Shown here: positions 1-8,924 of the stretch, piece by piece
Numbering within the stretch: the first letter of the stretch is position 1
Layout of the letters: the number at the start of each line of letters is the position of its first letter
Assembly: GCF_051960575.1 (NCBI RefSeq)
Contig: NZ_JBQCEE010000108.1
Coordinates: 1-26,150 of the forward strand
Reading direction: 5' to 3'
DNA: 26,150 bases
Source: JBQCEE01 sp051960575
GTDB lineage: Bacteria > Actinomycetota > Actinomycetes > Mycobacteriales > Jatrophihabitantaceae
The notes under the pieces: model-generated
Seen by the model: the letters and a program-made list of their open reading frames with translations, nothing else
What the model was told of the DNA's origin: nothing
Databases searched by the model: none
Made by a program: the position numbers and the translations under genes

Positions 1-333
1 CGCCTTCACGATCAGCGCGTCGACCGGGTCGCGGTCGATCACGGCGCCGAGCTGGTACTCGCCGCTGGCGTCGAGGTCGTAGACGGCGTCGGCCACCGCG
101 CCGACGGTCTCGTCGGCGAGCGCCGTGGCGCCCACGAGGTCGACGACGTGCCGCGCGATGTCCTTGACGTCGGCGGGGTCGAGCAGCTCGCTGATCGGCG
201 CGCTGCCGGCGAAGTCGAGGAGGTCGTCGACGTCGCGCGCGAGGTTCGCGGCGGCGTCGGCGCCGGTGAGCTGATCGACGATCCAGGCGACCTGGGCGTC
301 CAGCAACTGCTCGGCAAGGGTCGGCTCGGGCAT
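1..333 (-). CDS. hypothetical protein, 3' end outside window
   Basis: The frame is open from an ATG at 331-333 down to base 1, giving 111 residues with no stop, so the C-terminus lies outside the window. The start is supported by a GAGGAG-type ribosome-binding site about 3-8 bases upstream. The visible protein is acidic and Ala/Asp/Val-rich with predicted helices, has no signal peptide or membrane segment, and begins MPEPTLAEQLLDAQVAWIVD. It has no Cys residues and no motif that I recognise. It is divergent from the sortase-like gene, and the 90 bases between them probably hold both promoters. I cannot assign a function; it could belong to a lineage-specific actinobacterial family. Confidence 0.75.
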   Translation of the reverse strand, partial: MPEPTLAEQLLDAQVAWIVDQLTGADAAANLARDVDDLLDFAGSAPISELLDPADVKDIARHVVDLVGATALADETVGAVADAVYDLDASGEYQLGAVIDRDPVDALIVKA

Positions 334-385
334 GGTTCTCCTCGGGCGGGGGCCGGTGGATGGTCACTGTAGAAGGGCACGCAGC

Positions 386-415
386 GTGACCGTGCGCCCC
401 TCCGACCCTTACCGT
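386..415 (+). promoter_or_regulatory. candidate leaderless promoter of the sortase-like gene
   Basis: TACCGT at 410-415 fits the actinobacterial -10 pattern TANNNT. GTGACC at 386-391 lies 18 bases upstream as a weak -35. Transcription would start at about 421-424, on the GTG/ATG start codons themselves, and no ribosome-binding site is present. The promoter is inferred from pattern only. Confidence 0.45.
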
Positions 416-423
416 GGACGGTG

Positions 424-1206
424 ATGCCTCGTCTCACGTCCCGTTCACACGTGCTCGCCGTCTCGGTCGCCGCGCTCACGCTGGCCGATGTCGTCTGCGG
501 CGTCGCGCTCGCGCGCCCCGGCGCCGTCGACGGCACGGGAACGTCGCGGCCCGCCGCCGCGACCGGCACGGTCGTGTGGGAGCGCCTGCCGCCCGCGAGC
601 ATCCCGGCGGCACCGGCGATCCAGGACGTCGCCGCGTCGGCCCCGACGTCCTTCCGGCTCACCGGCCCGCACGTCAGGGTCGCCGCCGACGTCTGTGCGA
701 TGCCGAACGTGCGGCCGTACGACCCGCCCGGCGAGCAGCACCACACCGTCTGCTGGGTGCGCGAGGGATTCGGCGTCGCGCCCGGCAGCGCGGCACGCAC
801 GAGCTACCTGTTCGGCCACTCGTGGGCCGAGGACGACCAGGAGGTGCTCAACGCCGCGTCGTCGGTCGCGACCCGCGAGATCCTGCGCGGACGCACGGCC
901 GAGCTGCCGAGCATCGCGCCGGGCACCGGCGGGATCACGGCGCCGTCGCCGACGACGACCGTGTACCCGGTGCATGCGCTGGCCGGGTCGCGCATCGTGC
1001 TGCGCACCGGCACCGGCGTGCTCACCTACGAGGTGCGCACCGTGTACGGCGTACTGAAGGACCACCTGGGGTACATCGGCGAGTGGCAGGACGAGTCGGT
1101 GCCCGACCGGCTGGTGCTGACCACCTGCGCGGAATACGACGGCGCCGACTACGACTACAACGTCGTCATCGAGGCGTACCTGGTGAAGGCGAGGCCGATC
1201 GGATGA
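424..1206 (+). CDS. exported sortase-like (class E/F-type) protein
   Basis: Predicted 260-residue protein. Residues 8-30 form a hydrophobic signal/anchor segment, followed by an Ala/Pro/Thr linker and a sortase-like beta domain from about 80 to the end. The expected catalytic His is H132 in YLFGHSW and the Cys is C235 in LVLTTC, with the following strand YNVVIEAYLV matching the sortase C-terminal strand. Sortases are membrane-bound transpeptidases that cleave sorting signals and attach proteins to the wall or make pili. The usual Arg near the end of that fold is not visible: the aligned stretch reads DYDYN. ATG 424 is preferred, but an in-frame GTG at 421 suits a leaderless transcript equally well. 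The stop overlaps the next gene's start (ATGA). No LPXTG-type substrate gene is visible nearby. Function is inferred from motifs only. Confidence 0.65.
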   Translation: MPRLTSRSHVLAVSVAALTLADVVCGVALARPGAVDGTGTSRPAAATGTVVWERLPPASIPAAPAIQDVAASAPTSFRLTGPHVRVAADVCAMPNVRPYDPPGEQHHTVCWVREGFGVAPGSAARTSYLFGHSWAEDDQEVLNAASSVATREILRGRTAELPSIAPGTGGITAPSPTTTVYPVHALAGSRIVLRTGTGVLTYEVRTVYGVLKDHLGYIGEWQDESVPDRLVLTTCAEYDGADYDYNVVIEAYLVKARPIG

Positions 1207-1529
1207 GCAGCGACGACGTCGCGATCAGCGACAACCCGGGCGAGGGGCAGTTCGAGCTGCGCGTCGACGGTGAGCTCGCGGCGCTCGCCGCCTACACGCT
1301 GCACGACGGTGTCGCGGACTTCACGCACACGGAGACCAAGGACGGCTTCGGCGGCCGCGGACTCGCCTCGCAGCTGATCACCGCCGCCCTGGACGAAGCA
1401 CGGGCCCGGTCGTGGCACGTGCGCCCGTCCTGCCCGTTCGTCCGGCGCTTCGTCGGCTACCACGCCTTGTATCTCTCCCTGGTCGCCTACGCCGACCGCG
1501 CACGGTTCGGGCTGCCGTCCGCCGGCTGA
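1203..1529 (+). CDS. small GNAT-type N-acetyltransferase (PF14542-like)
   Basis: Predicted 108-residue protein whose ATG overlaps the upstream stop in an ATGA junction, so the two genes are probably translationally coupled. It matches the compact single-domain GNAT family (YidJ/Gtn-like, PF14542): a short beta meander (FELRVDGELAALAAYTLHDG), the acetyl-CoA-binding segment GFGGRGLASQLITAALDEAR, and the family ending HVRPSCPFVRRFVGYH. Such proteins use acetyl-CoA, but their substrates are generally unknown. It is cytosolic, with no signal peptide. A longer frame running through the sortase gene reaches this one, but it starts upstream in the wrong frame for the sortase and is not a fusion. Confidence 0.8.
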   Translation: MSSDDVAISDNPGEGQFELRVDGELAALAAYTLHDGVADFTHTETKDGFGGRGLASQLITAALDEARARSWHVRPSCPFVRRFVGYHALYLSLVAYADRARFGLPSAG

Positions 1530-1562
1530 CGTCGCTCGACCAAAGGCGCTGGCCGGATCCCG

Positions 1563-1568
1563 GACGAT
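1563..1568 (+). promoter_or_regulatory. candidate -10 box, leaderless GNAT gene
   Basis: GACGAT fits the GANNNT variant of the actinobacterial -10 box and lies exactly 6 bases before the ATG at 1575. No convincing ribosome-binding site is present. No clear -35 is seen. Confidence 0.3.
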
Positions 1569-1574
1569 GGGGTC

Positions 1575-2090
1575 ATGCCGCTCCTGCTCCGACCGCTGTG
1601 TGCCGACGACGAGGCGACGGCCCTGCTGGCGCACGACGAGCTGGCCGCCGACGACTTCCCGTTCCTGCTGCACTGCACCGACGGCGAGCCGTGGGCCGAG
1701 TACACGGCCCGGCTCGCGCGGATCGCCGACGGCAGCGACGTGCCGCCGCAGTTCGTGCCGGCCGACTTCCTCGTCGGCGACCTCGACGGCGAGATCGTCG
1801 GCCGCGTCTCGCTACGCCACCGGCTCAACGAGCAGTTGGCCGAGTGGGGCGGCCACATCGGGTACGCCGTGCGCCCGGCCCACCGCCGTCGCGGCCACGC
1901 CACCGCCATGCTGCGGCTCGCGCTCGCCCGCGCGCAGGCGCTCGGCCTCGACCGGGTCATGGTGAGCTGCGACGACGGGAACGTCGCGTCCGCCACGGTG
2001 ATCGAGCGCTGCGGCGGCGCGCTGGACGCGCTCGTCGAGCCGACCGCCGACCACGCCCGCATCCGCCGGTACTGGGTGCCGACCGCCTGA
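1575..2090 (+). CDS. GNAT family N-acetyltransferase (COG3981-like)
   Basis: Predicted 171-residue cytosolic protein with one GNAT fold. Motif A (acetyl-CoA pyrophosphate loop) is the segment VRPAHRRRGHATAMLRLAL, matching the Q/RxxGxG/A pattern. It is preceded by the beta strands DFLVGDLDGEIVGRVSLRH and GGHIGYAV, and followed by VMVSCDDGNVASATVIERCG, the typical stretch containing the Asn and catalytic-region residues of this subgroup. The family includes predicted acetyltransferases of unknown substrate. It follows the smaller GNAT gene by 45 bases, apparently with its own promoter. It is convergent with the lipoprotein gene downstream. The acetyltransferase fold is clear; the substrate cannot be read from the sequence. 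Confidence 0.85.
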   Translation: MPLLLRPLCADDEATALLAHDELAADDFPFLLHCTDGEPWAEYTARLARIADGSDVPPQFVPADFLVGDLDGEIVGRVSLRHRLNEQLAEWGGHIGYAVRPAHRRRGHATAMLRLALARAQALGLDRVMVSCDDGNVASATVIERCGGALDALVEPTADHARIRRYWVPTA

Positions 2091-2137
2091 CGGTCGGCTG
2101 GTCCGGCGCCCGGCTCGAGACAACATCGATCCCGGAC

Positions 2138-2176
2138 GGCGCCTGGCTCGCGACGGGAGTCGCCGACTCAGGCGCC
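2138..2176. terminator. inverted repeat between convergent genes, possible terminator
   Basis: GGCGCCTG (2138-2145) and CAGGCGCC (2169-2176) are perfect inverted arms. The loop contains a second small palindrome, GAGTC/GACTC (2157-2161 and 2165-2169). It lies between two convergent genes, so it could stop transcription both ways. There is no T tract. Confidence 0.35.
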
Positions 2177-2187
2177 GCGCCGCGGCA

Positions 2188-2757
2188 TCAGAGGCGTCCT
2201 GCGGCTGCTGAGGCGAGCGCGATGAGCTTGGCAGCGGGGGGCCGGGCGTCCAGGCTGATCACATTGATGATCACCGTCCGACCGCCCTTGACGAAGTCCA
2301 GGGCGGCGGCGCGGTCATCGATCGAGCCCTTGTCCCACGGACCGCTCACCGGCCGCGCGCCGACCATCGCGCGGTCGGGCGCATAGAAGGCGGTGCTCGG
2401 ATACACCTGGATCAGTAGCCGGGTCGTTCCGGTGCCGTAGGTGCAGGCCTGGCCGCCCGAGTTCGCCGGCGTCGGCTTGGCGCCGGCCGGGGCGAGCGCC
2501 TCGCCGAAGGCGGCGGCGGTCTCGGCTGCGGTGACCAGGGTGCACGGGTCGGGCACGCTGCCGGCCTGTGCTGCGGAGGACGTCGAGGCGGCCGGGCTGC
2601 TCGTCGCGGACGACGGCCCGGCGGAGGTGCCGGGCGCCGCCGACCCCGATGTCGACGAGCTGCACGCCGAGACGGACAGCGCAGCGACGATCAGCGGCAA
2701 GCAGGCGGTAGGCGCGACGCGGCGTCGGCCGCCGGACACGGCAGGTACGGGGGGCAT
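2188..2757 (-). CDS. lipoprotein, DUF3558-like
   Basis: Predicted 189-residue secreted lipoprotein. The N-terminus is basic (GGRRR), followed by a hydrophobic segment at about 15-29 and the lipobox VSAC with the acylated Cys at 32. Residues 33-68 are a Ser/Thr/Ala/Pro linker. The mature domain opens with DPCTLVTAAE and contains a second Cys in QACTYG (about 105); this pair and spacing recall DUF3558-type actinobacterial lipoproteins. The function of these proteins is largely unknown. The gene starts at an ATG lying 6 bases after a -10-like TAGCTT, so a leaderless mRNA is likely. A GTG six codons downstream would also give a good signal peptide. It faces away from dnaB's 3' end in the same direction and probably has its own promoter. 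Confidence 0.75.
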   Translation of the reverse strand: MPPVPAVSGGRRRVAPTACLPLIVAALSVSACSSSTSGSAAPGTSAGPSSATSSPAASTSSAAQAGSVPDPCTLVTAAETAAAFGEALAPAGAKPTPANSGGQACTYGTGTTRLLIQVYPSTAFYAPDRAMVGARPVSGPWDKGSIDDRAAALDFVKGGRTVIINVISLDARPPAAKLIALASAAAGRL

Positions 2758-2763
2758 GGAGCG

Positions 2764-2769
2764 AAGCTA
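2764..2769 (-). promoter_or_regulatory. candidate -10 box, leaderless lipoprotein gene
   Basis: On the minus strand TAGCTT (TANNNT) is followed by 6 bases and the ATG at 2757. No Shine-Dalgarno sequence is visible. Confidence 0.45.
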
Positions 2770-2882
2770 GCGACACCGTCCCTCTGCCGCGCGTCCGTGC
2801 GCCCCCGTGGATGCGGTTCACCGCCCGAACCATCGCGAAGGGAACGAACCGCCCGACCCCTGTGGGAGTGACACGGGAATCG

Positions 2883-4730
2883 TCAGCTCGGCATGTCTGC
2901 GAAGCGGCTGTACCGGCCCTGGAAGGCGACGGGGACGGTCGCGGTCGGGCCGTTGCGGTGCTTGGCGATGATGATGTCCGCCTCGCCGGCACGGGTCGAT
3001 TCCTGCTCGTACATGTCGTCGCGGTGCACGAGGATCACGACGTCGGAGTCCTGCTCGATCGTGCCCGATTCACGCAGGTCGGAGACCATCGGCCGCTTGT
3101 CCGCGCGCTGCTCGGGGCCACGGTTCAGCTGCGAGAGGCAGACGACCGGCACCTCGAGCTCCTTGGCCAGCAGCTTGATCGCGCGCGAGAACTCGCTGAC
3201 CTCCTGCTGGCGCGACTCGACCCGCTTGCCGCTCGTCATCAGCTGCAGGTAGTCGATCACGATGAGCTGCAGGTCGTGGCGCTGCCGCAGCCGCCTGGCC
3301 TTCGCCCGGATCTCCATCATCGTCAGGTTCGGGCTGTCGTCGATGAACAGCGGCGCCTCGGCCAGCTCGGACGACCGCCGCGCGAGCTTCGTCCAGTCCT
3401 GGTCACCCATGTGGCCCGAGCGCATCGTCGACAGCGCCACCCCGGCCTCGGCCGAGAACAGCCGCATCATGATCTCGAGCTTCCCCATCTCGAGGGAGAA
3501 GATGACCGTCGGCTTGCCGTGCTTGATCGACGCCGAGCGGGCGAAGTCGAGCGCCAGGGTCGAGTTGTGCGTCGGGATCATCGTCGGCCCGGCCAGGTAC
3601 AGGTGGTCGGCGTTGTCGACCTGCACACAGCGCACCGGCACCGACGCGATCGGCCGCACCGCCGTGACCGTGCGCGAGCGGACGCGCCCGGTGGCGGTGT
3701 CCTGCACGACGTGCTTCGCCGTCGCCGCGCTGACGGCGAGGGCCCGCGTGGTGAGCCGCCACCGCACCGCGCCGGCGCTCGAGATCGCCTCGCCGCCGGA
3801 CGCGACGGGGACGCGCGGCCGCACGCTGACGACCCACTCGTGCTCGGCGTCGGCCACGATGACGGCGCCGTCGGAGAACTCGACCGCGAAGCACGGCCGG
3901 GCTGTCATGACCTCGGTGGCGGCGACGACGGTCGTCGGCGCGCCGTCGGCGCCGATGAGCTGGTCGCCGACCCGCACGTCGCGCATGGTCGTCCAGCCGG
4001 TGGGCGTCGGCAGCGGGGTGTCGAGGGCCAATGCCTTCCCGCTGCCGGGACGGCCGGCGACGGTGACCATCTGGCCGGGGTGCAGGCCGTTGGTGATCTC
4101 GTCGAGCTGCTGGAAGCCGGTGGGGATGCCGGTGCCGACGCCGCCGGTCTCGGAGATGCGCTCGATCTCGTCCAGCGTCGGCTGCATGAGCGTCTCGATG
4201 TGCACGAAGTCCTCGGCGATGCGCCGCTCGGTGACCTCGTAGATCTCGGCCTGGGCGCGGTCGACGACGTCGTCGACGGTGCCCACGATGTCGGTGGCGC
4301 CGCCGGACGACGCGTCGTAGCTCATCTGGACGATGCGGGTGCCCGCCTCGACCAGGCGGCGCAGCGTGGCCCGCTCGGCGACGATCTCGGCGTAGAAGCC
4401 GGCGTTCGCCGCGGTCGGCACGAGCGAGATGAGCGTGTGCAGGTAGGTCGCGCCGCCGATACGGGTCAACTGCCCGGCGCCGGTGAGCTCGTTGGACACC
4501 GTCACGGCGTCGGCCGGCTCGCCGCGGGCGTACAGGTCGAGGATGGCGTCGTAGATCAGCTGGTGCTGCGGCCGGTAGAAGTCGTTCGGCCGGACGGTCT
4601 CGATCACGTCGGCGATCGCGTCCTTCGACAGCATCATGGCGCCGAGCACGGCCTGCTCGGCCTCGATCGCCTGCGGTGGCACGCGGTCGAACTGGCCGGC
4701 CCCGGCCGTGCGCTCCTCCGCCAGCGTCAT
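2883..4730 (-). CDS. dnaB: replicative DNA helicase DnaB, intein-containing precursor
   Basis: The 615-residue precursor is DnaB (458 residues, normal family length) plus a 157-residue intein. Residues about 15-115 are the N-terminal DnaB domain (PPQAIEAEQAVLGAMM). From about 190 comes the RecA-like helicase domain, with the ATP-binding P-loop GRPGSGK/ST split by the intein after K232, Walker B LIVIDYLQLM, and the late motif RESGTIEQDSDVVILVHR. DnaB forms a hexamer that unwinds the replication fork and works with primase. Without splicing the P-loop would be destroyed, so excision should be essential. The ATG at 4730 has a purine-rich AAGGGG ribosome-binding site. The gene ends the rpsF-ssb-rpsR-rplI neighbourhood but is separated from rplI by two coiled-coil genes and 408 bases holding DnaA-box-like sites. 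Confidence 0.97.
   Translation of the reverse strand: MTLAEERTAGAGQFDRVPPQAIEAEQAVLGAMMLSKDAIADVIETVRPNDFYRPQHQLIYDAILDLYARGEPADAVTVSNELTGAGQLTRIGGATYLHTLISLVPTAANAGFYAEIVAERATLRRLVEAGTRIVQMSYDASSGGATDIVGTVDDVVDRAQAEIYEVTERRIAEDFVHIETLMQPTLDEIERISETGGVGTGIPTGFQQLDEITNGLHPGQMVTVAGRPGSGKALALDTPLPTPTGWTTMRDVRVGDQLIGADGAPTTVVAATEVMTARPCFAVEFSDGAVIVADAEHEWVVSVRPRVPVASGGEAISSAGAVRWRLTTRALAVSAATAKHVVQDTATGRVRSRTVTAVRPIASVPVRCVQVDNADHLYLAGPTMIPTHNSTLALDFARSASIKHGKPTVIFSLEMGKLEIMMRLFSAEAGVALSTMRSGHMGDQDWTKLARRSSELAEAPLFIDDSPNLTMMEIRAKARRLRQRHDLQLIVIDYLQLMTSGKRVESRQQEVSEFSRAIKLLAKELEVPVVCLSQLNRGPEQRADKRPMVSDLRESGTIEQDSDVVILVHRDDMYEQESTRAGEADIIIAKHRNGPTATVPVAFQGRYSRFADMPS
3564..4034 (-). other. class 3-type mini-intein in the DnaB P-loop
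   Basis: Codons 233-389 of dnaB encode 157 residues inserted between GRPGSGK and STLALDFA. It begins with Ala, not Cys or Ser. Block A is ALALDTPLPTPTGW; block B is VADAEHEW with His65 and Trp67; block F is VRCVQVDNADHLYLAG with Cys136; block G is PTHN with Thr155, His156 and Asn157, followed by Ser+1. Known class 3 inteins lack the first nucleophile and instead carry a Trp (block B), Cys (block F), Thr (block G) triad, with the block F Cys as the first branch nucleophile. All three are present here. There is no room for, and no sign of, a LAGLIDADG endonuclease, so it is a mini-intein that cannot home by itself. Its base composition resembles the host's. Confidence 0.92.
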
Positions 4731-4920
4731 CGCGACGCCCCCCTTCCCTCAGACCAACGGCACGGCCCGGCACCGCATGACCACGTCTACTCGGCGGGTA
4801 CGACACTTTCCGCGAGCGGCGGGGGCGGGGGGCGTGACGACGCTAGGGCCGGGCCCGGCGATCACCCAAACGGCGCTGTGGGTGCAGTCGTGGACCGACC
4901 TGTGGGAATCGCCGTGGCCG

Positions 4921-5018
4921 TTGTTCACATCCTGTGGACGGAGCTGTGGACGATGCGCGCCGGGCACCGTGTCGGGCCCGGAACACCGGGCCTGCGTCGT
5001 CCACATCGCTGTGGACCG
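4921..5018. promoter_or_regulatory. cluster of DnaA-box-like sites upstream of dnaB
   Basis: Five nonamers resemble the high-G+C DnaA box TTGTCCACA: TTGTTCACA (4921-4929, plus), CCGTCCACA (4933-4941, minus), TCGTCCACA (4945-4953, minus), TCGTCCACA (4997-5005, plus) and CGGTCCACA (5010-5018, minus). Four share the exact core GTCCACA. They lie about 190-290 bases before the dnaB start in a 408-base gene-free stretch (4731-5138) that otherwise shows only the hairpin at 5079-5117. They could allow DnaA control of dnaB or titrate DnaA. No AT-rich unwinding region is seen, so this is unlikely to be oriC. Confidence 0.55.
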
Positions 5019-5078
5019 AAGAAACTTCTCGCCCGCGACACGAGGTTGGTGCGGATGCACCCGGGGCGGTGCGGATGC

Positions 5079-5117
5079 GTCAGGGGCCCGACCGGACGTG
5101 CCGGTCGGGCCCCTGAC
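5079..5117 (-). terminator. strong hairpin terminator after the 741-residue coiled-coil gene
   Basis: A perfect 17-base-pair stem (5079-5095 with 5101-5117) and a 5-base loop start 22 bases after the stop codon of the minus-strand gene. The stem is G+C-rich with a GGGCCC core and no T tract, as in many actinobacterial terminators. Confidence 0.75.
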
Positions 5118-5138
5118 GGATCGTGCGGGCGGTGCTGA

Positions 5139-7364
<2,226 letters not shown>

Positions 7365-7400
7365 CGGCGCATCCTGCCTGTCAGAGCCGGTATCCGGATC

Positions 7401-7430
7401 ACCCTAACCACGCAGCGCGGCGCCGTCGAA
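7401..7430 (-). promoter_or_regulatory. candidate promoter of the 741-residue coiled-coil gene
   Basis: On the minus strand, -35 TTCGAC (7425-7430) and -10 TAGGGT (7401-7406) are separated by 18 bases. Transcription would start near 7394, leaving about 30 bases of leader with a purine-rich ribosome-binding site before ATG 7364. Confidence 0.45.
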
Positions 7431-7436
7431 ACGAAG

Positions 7437-8030
7437 TCAGACGGGGGCGACCCCGGGCTCGACCGTGCGGGAACGCACGCGTACCTGCACGCCGGTCAGC
7501 GTCGCGGCCGCGGCCCGCAGCATCGCCTCGGCCTCCTGCGCGCGGGCCTCCGCGGCGGCGGCCCGTTCCTCGGCCGCGGCGACGAGCCGCTCGGTCTCGG
7601 CCTGGCGCTCGGCGTCCTTGGCCCGGAGGTTCGCCAGCTCGACCTGGATGCGGTGCACCTGGTCGGCGAGATCGGCCCGGCGCTGCTCGGCGGCCCGCAG
7701 GTGGGTGGTCAGCTGGGCGACCTCGCGCTCGGCCCGCACGCGGCGCAGCTCGTTGTTCTCGGAGCGCTGCACCTGCTCCTCGCGCAGGCGGTCGGTGTCG
7801 GCGACGGCCTGCATCGCCTGCTGCACCTTCTGCATCAGCTCGGACCGCTGCTTGGCCGCCGAGTACAGCGCGTCGGTGATCCGTGCCTCGGCGCTGGTCG
7901 CCCGCACCTCGGCCGCCGCGAGGCGCTGGTCCATCTGGGTGCGCACCCGGTCGACCTCGGCCTGGGCGCGATCGAGCTCGGCGAGCAGCCGGCGCACCTC
8001 CGGCGGTCGGGGGCCGGGTGCTGGACGCAT
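7437..8030 (-). CDS. small coiled-coil protein, function unknown
   Basis: Predicted 197-residue cytosolic protein. After a short Pro-rich start (MRPAPGPRPPEVRR) it is continuous Ala/Glu/Arg coiled coil to about residue 175, ending in a short beta-like tail (GVQVRVRSRTVEPGVAPV). It has no Cys, no signal peptide and no membrane segment. Its heptad style and the motif AAEERAAAAEARAQEAEAML resemble the larger coiled-coil protein 72 bases downstream, so the two may be paralogous or may co-assemble. The start ATG lies 6 bases after TAGCGT, so the mRNA may be leaderless and separate from the ribosomal operon, which appears to end at the hairpin 8154-8187. I do not recognise a family; function is unknown. 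Confidence 0.8.
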   Translation of the reverse strand: MRPAPGPRPPEVRRLLAELDRAQAEVDRVRTQMDQRLAAAEVRATSAEARITDALYSAAKQRSELMQKVQQAMQAVADTDRLREEQVQRSENNELRRVRAEREVAQLTTHLRAAEQRRADLADQVHRIQVELANLRAKDAERQAETERLVAAAEERAAAAEARAQEAEAMLRAAAATLTGVQVRVRSRTVEPGVAPV

Positions 8031-8036
8031 GCCTGC

Positions 8037-8042
8037 ACGCTA
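8037..8042 (-). promoter_or_regulatory. candidate -10 box, leaderless small coiled-coil gene
   Basis: Minus-strand TAGCGT (TANNNT) followed by 6 bases and then ATG 8030. No well-placed -35 is seen. Confidence 0.4.
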
Positions 8043-8153
8043 CTGCCGTCGTCGGCCGGCCGACAGCAACCTTCGACCTTGATCCTGCGGCCCACCGCCC
8101 CGAACCTCGGCCGTGAGACGCCCCGAAAAGGGCGGACGGCTGCCGGGACGACA

Positions 8154-8187
8154 GCGCCCGGGCCGCCGTGACGGGCGGCCCGGGCGC
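8154..8187 (-). terminator. hairpin terminator after rplI
   Basis: A perfect 14-base-pair stem (8154-8167 with 8174-8187), GCGCCCGGGCCGCC and its complement, has a 6-base loop. It lies 18 bases after the rplI stop on the minus strand and before the coiled-coil gene's own promoter. It has no T tract. Confidence 0.7.
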
Positions 8188-8205
8188 GGGTCGAGCAGGG
8201 GTGGG

Positions 8206-8652
8206 TCAGCCGGCGGTGACCTCGACCGGCACGGACGCGGTCACGTCCGGGTGCAGGTCGACGGTGACCGTGTGCTTGCCGACGGTCTTGATGTGACCCG
8301 GCAGGTTGATCCGCTTGCGGTCGAGCACCGGGCCGCCGGCGGCCTTGACCGCGTCGGCGACGTCGCTCGTGGTGACCGAGCCGAACAGCTTGCCGTCCTT
8401 GCCGGCGCGCGCGGTCAGGGTGACCGAGAGCTGCTCGAGCTGGTTCTTGATCTCGCGGGCGTGGCCGAGGTCGCGGATCTGGCGGGTGTCACGCGCCCGC
8501 TTGATCTGGGCGATCTGCTTCTCGGCACCCTTCGTCCAGGTGATCGCGGCACCGCGCGGCACGAGGAAGTTGCGGCCGTAGCCGTCGGCCACCTCGACGA
8601 TGTCGCCGGCGAGGCCGAGGCCCTGCACCTCACGGGTGAGGATGAGCTTCAT
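8206..8652 (-). CDS. rplI: 50S ribosomal protein L9
   Basis: The 148-residue protein is standard bacterial bL9. The N-terminal RNA-binding domain starts MKLILTREVQGLGLAGDIVEV and contains the signature GYGRNFLVPRGAAI. A connecting helix (EKQIAQIKRARDTRQIRDLGHAREIKNQLEQL) follows, and then the C-terminal domain with GKLFGSVTTSDVADAV. It binds 23S rRNA near the L1 stalk and helps keep the reading frame. A GAGGAAGG ribosome-binding site precedes the ATG, 14 bases after the rpsR stop. It is the last gene of the rpsF-ssb-rpsR-rplI operon, closed by the hairpin at 8154-8187. Confidence 0.98.
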   Translation of the reverse strand: MKLILTREVQGLGLAGDIVEVADGYGRNFLVPRGAAITWTKGAEKQIAQIKRARDTRQIRDLGHAREIKNQLEQLSVTLTARAGKDGKLFGSVTTSDVADAVKAAGGPVLDRKRINLPGHIKTVGKHTVTVDLHPDVTASVPVEVTAG

Positions 8653-8666
8653 GGGTTCGTCCTTCC

Positions 8667-8903
8667 TCAGCGCGCGGTGGACGTGTACGGCAGCAGCGCC
8701 ATCTCGCGGGCGTTCTTGATCGCCTTGGCGATCTGCCGCTGCTGCTGTGCCGAGACGCCGGTGACACGGCGCGCGCGGATCTTGCCGCGGTCGGAGATGA
8801 ACTTCCGCAGCAGGTTGGTGTCCTTGTAGTCGATGTAGCCGATCTTGGCGGCGACCAGCGGGTTCGCCTTCTTCTTCGGCTTGCGGACCGGGGGCTTGGG
8901 CAT
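8667..8903 (-). CDS. rpsR: 30S ribosomal protein S18, zinc-free form
   Basis: The 78-residue protein matches bS18: a basic N-terminus (MPKPPVRKPKKKANPL), then IGYIDYKDTNLLRKFISDRGKI and RRVTGVSAQQQRQIAKAIKNAREMALLPY. It binds the platform of the 30S subunit as a heterodimer with S6. It contains no Cys at all, so it cannot carry the zinc-ribbon ligands found in the Cys-containing S18 paralogue of actinobacteria. It has a GGAG-type ribosome-binding site and follows ssb by 21 bases in the same operon. S6:S18 may feed back on the leader at 9743-9785. Confidence 0.97.
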   Translation of the reverse strand: MPKPPVRKPKKKANPLVAAKIGYIDYKDTNLLRKFISDRGKIRARRVTGVSAQQQRQIAKAIKNAREMALLPYTSTAR

Positions 8904-8924
8904 GTCAGTACTCCGGATGAGGTC

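Noticed and set aside
414..1529. A single 371-residue fusion ending in the GNAT domain
   Set aside because: The upstream two-thirds are the wrong frame of the sortase gene and read as Arg-rich noise; only the part from 1203 is coding.
4921..5018. The DnaA-box cluster considered as the chromosome origin
   Set aside because: There is no AT-rich unwinding region, dnaA, dnaN or rpmH nearby, and only five imperfect boxes; oriC in actinobacteria is larger and flanked by dnaA-dnaN.
2811..5138. A 775-residue plus-strand frame opposite dnaB
   Set aside because: Its product is Arg/Asp/Gly/Val low complexity and it is antisense to a certain dnaB gene. Third-position G+C bias commonly opens such frames.
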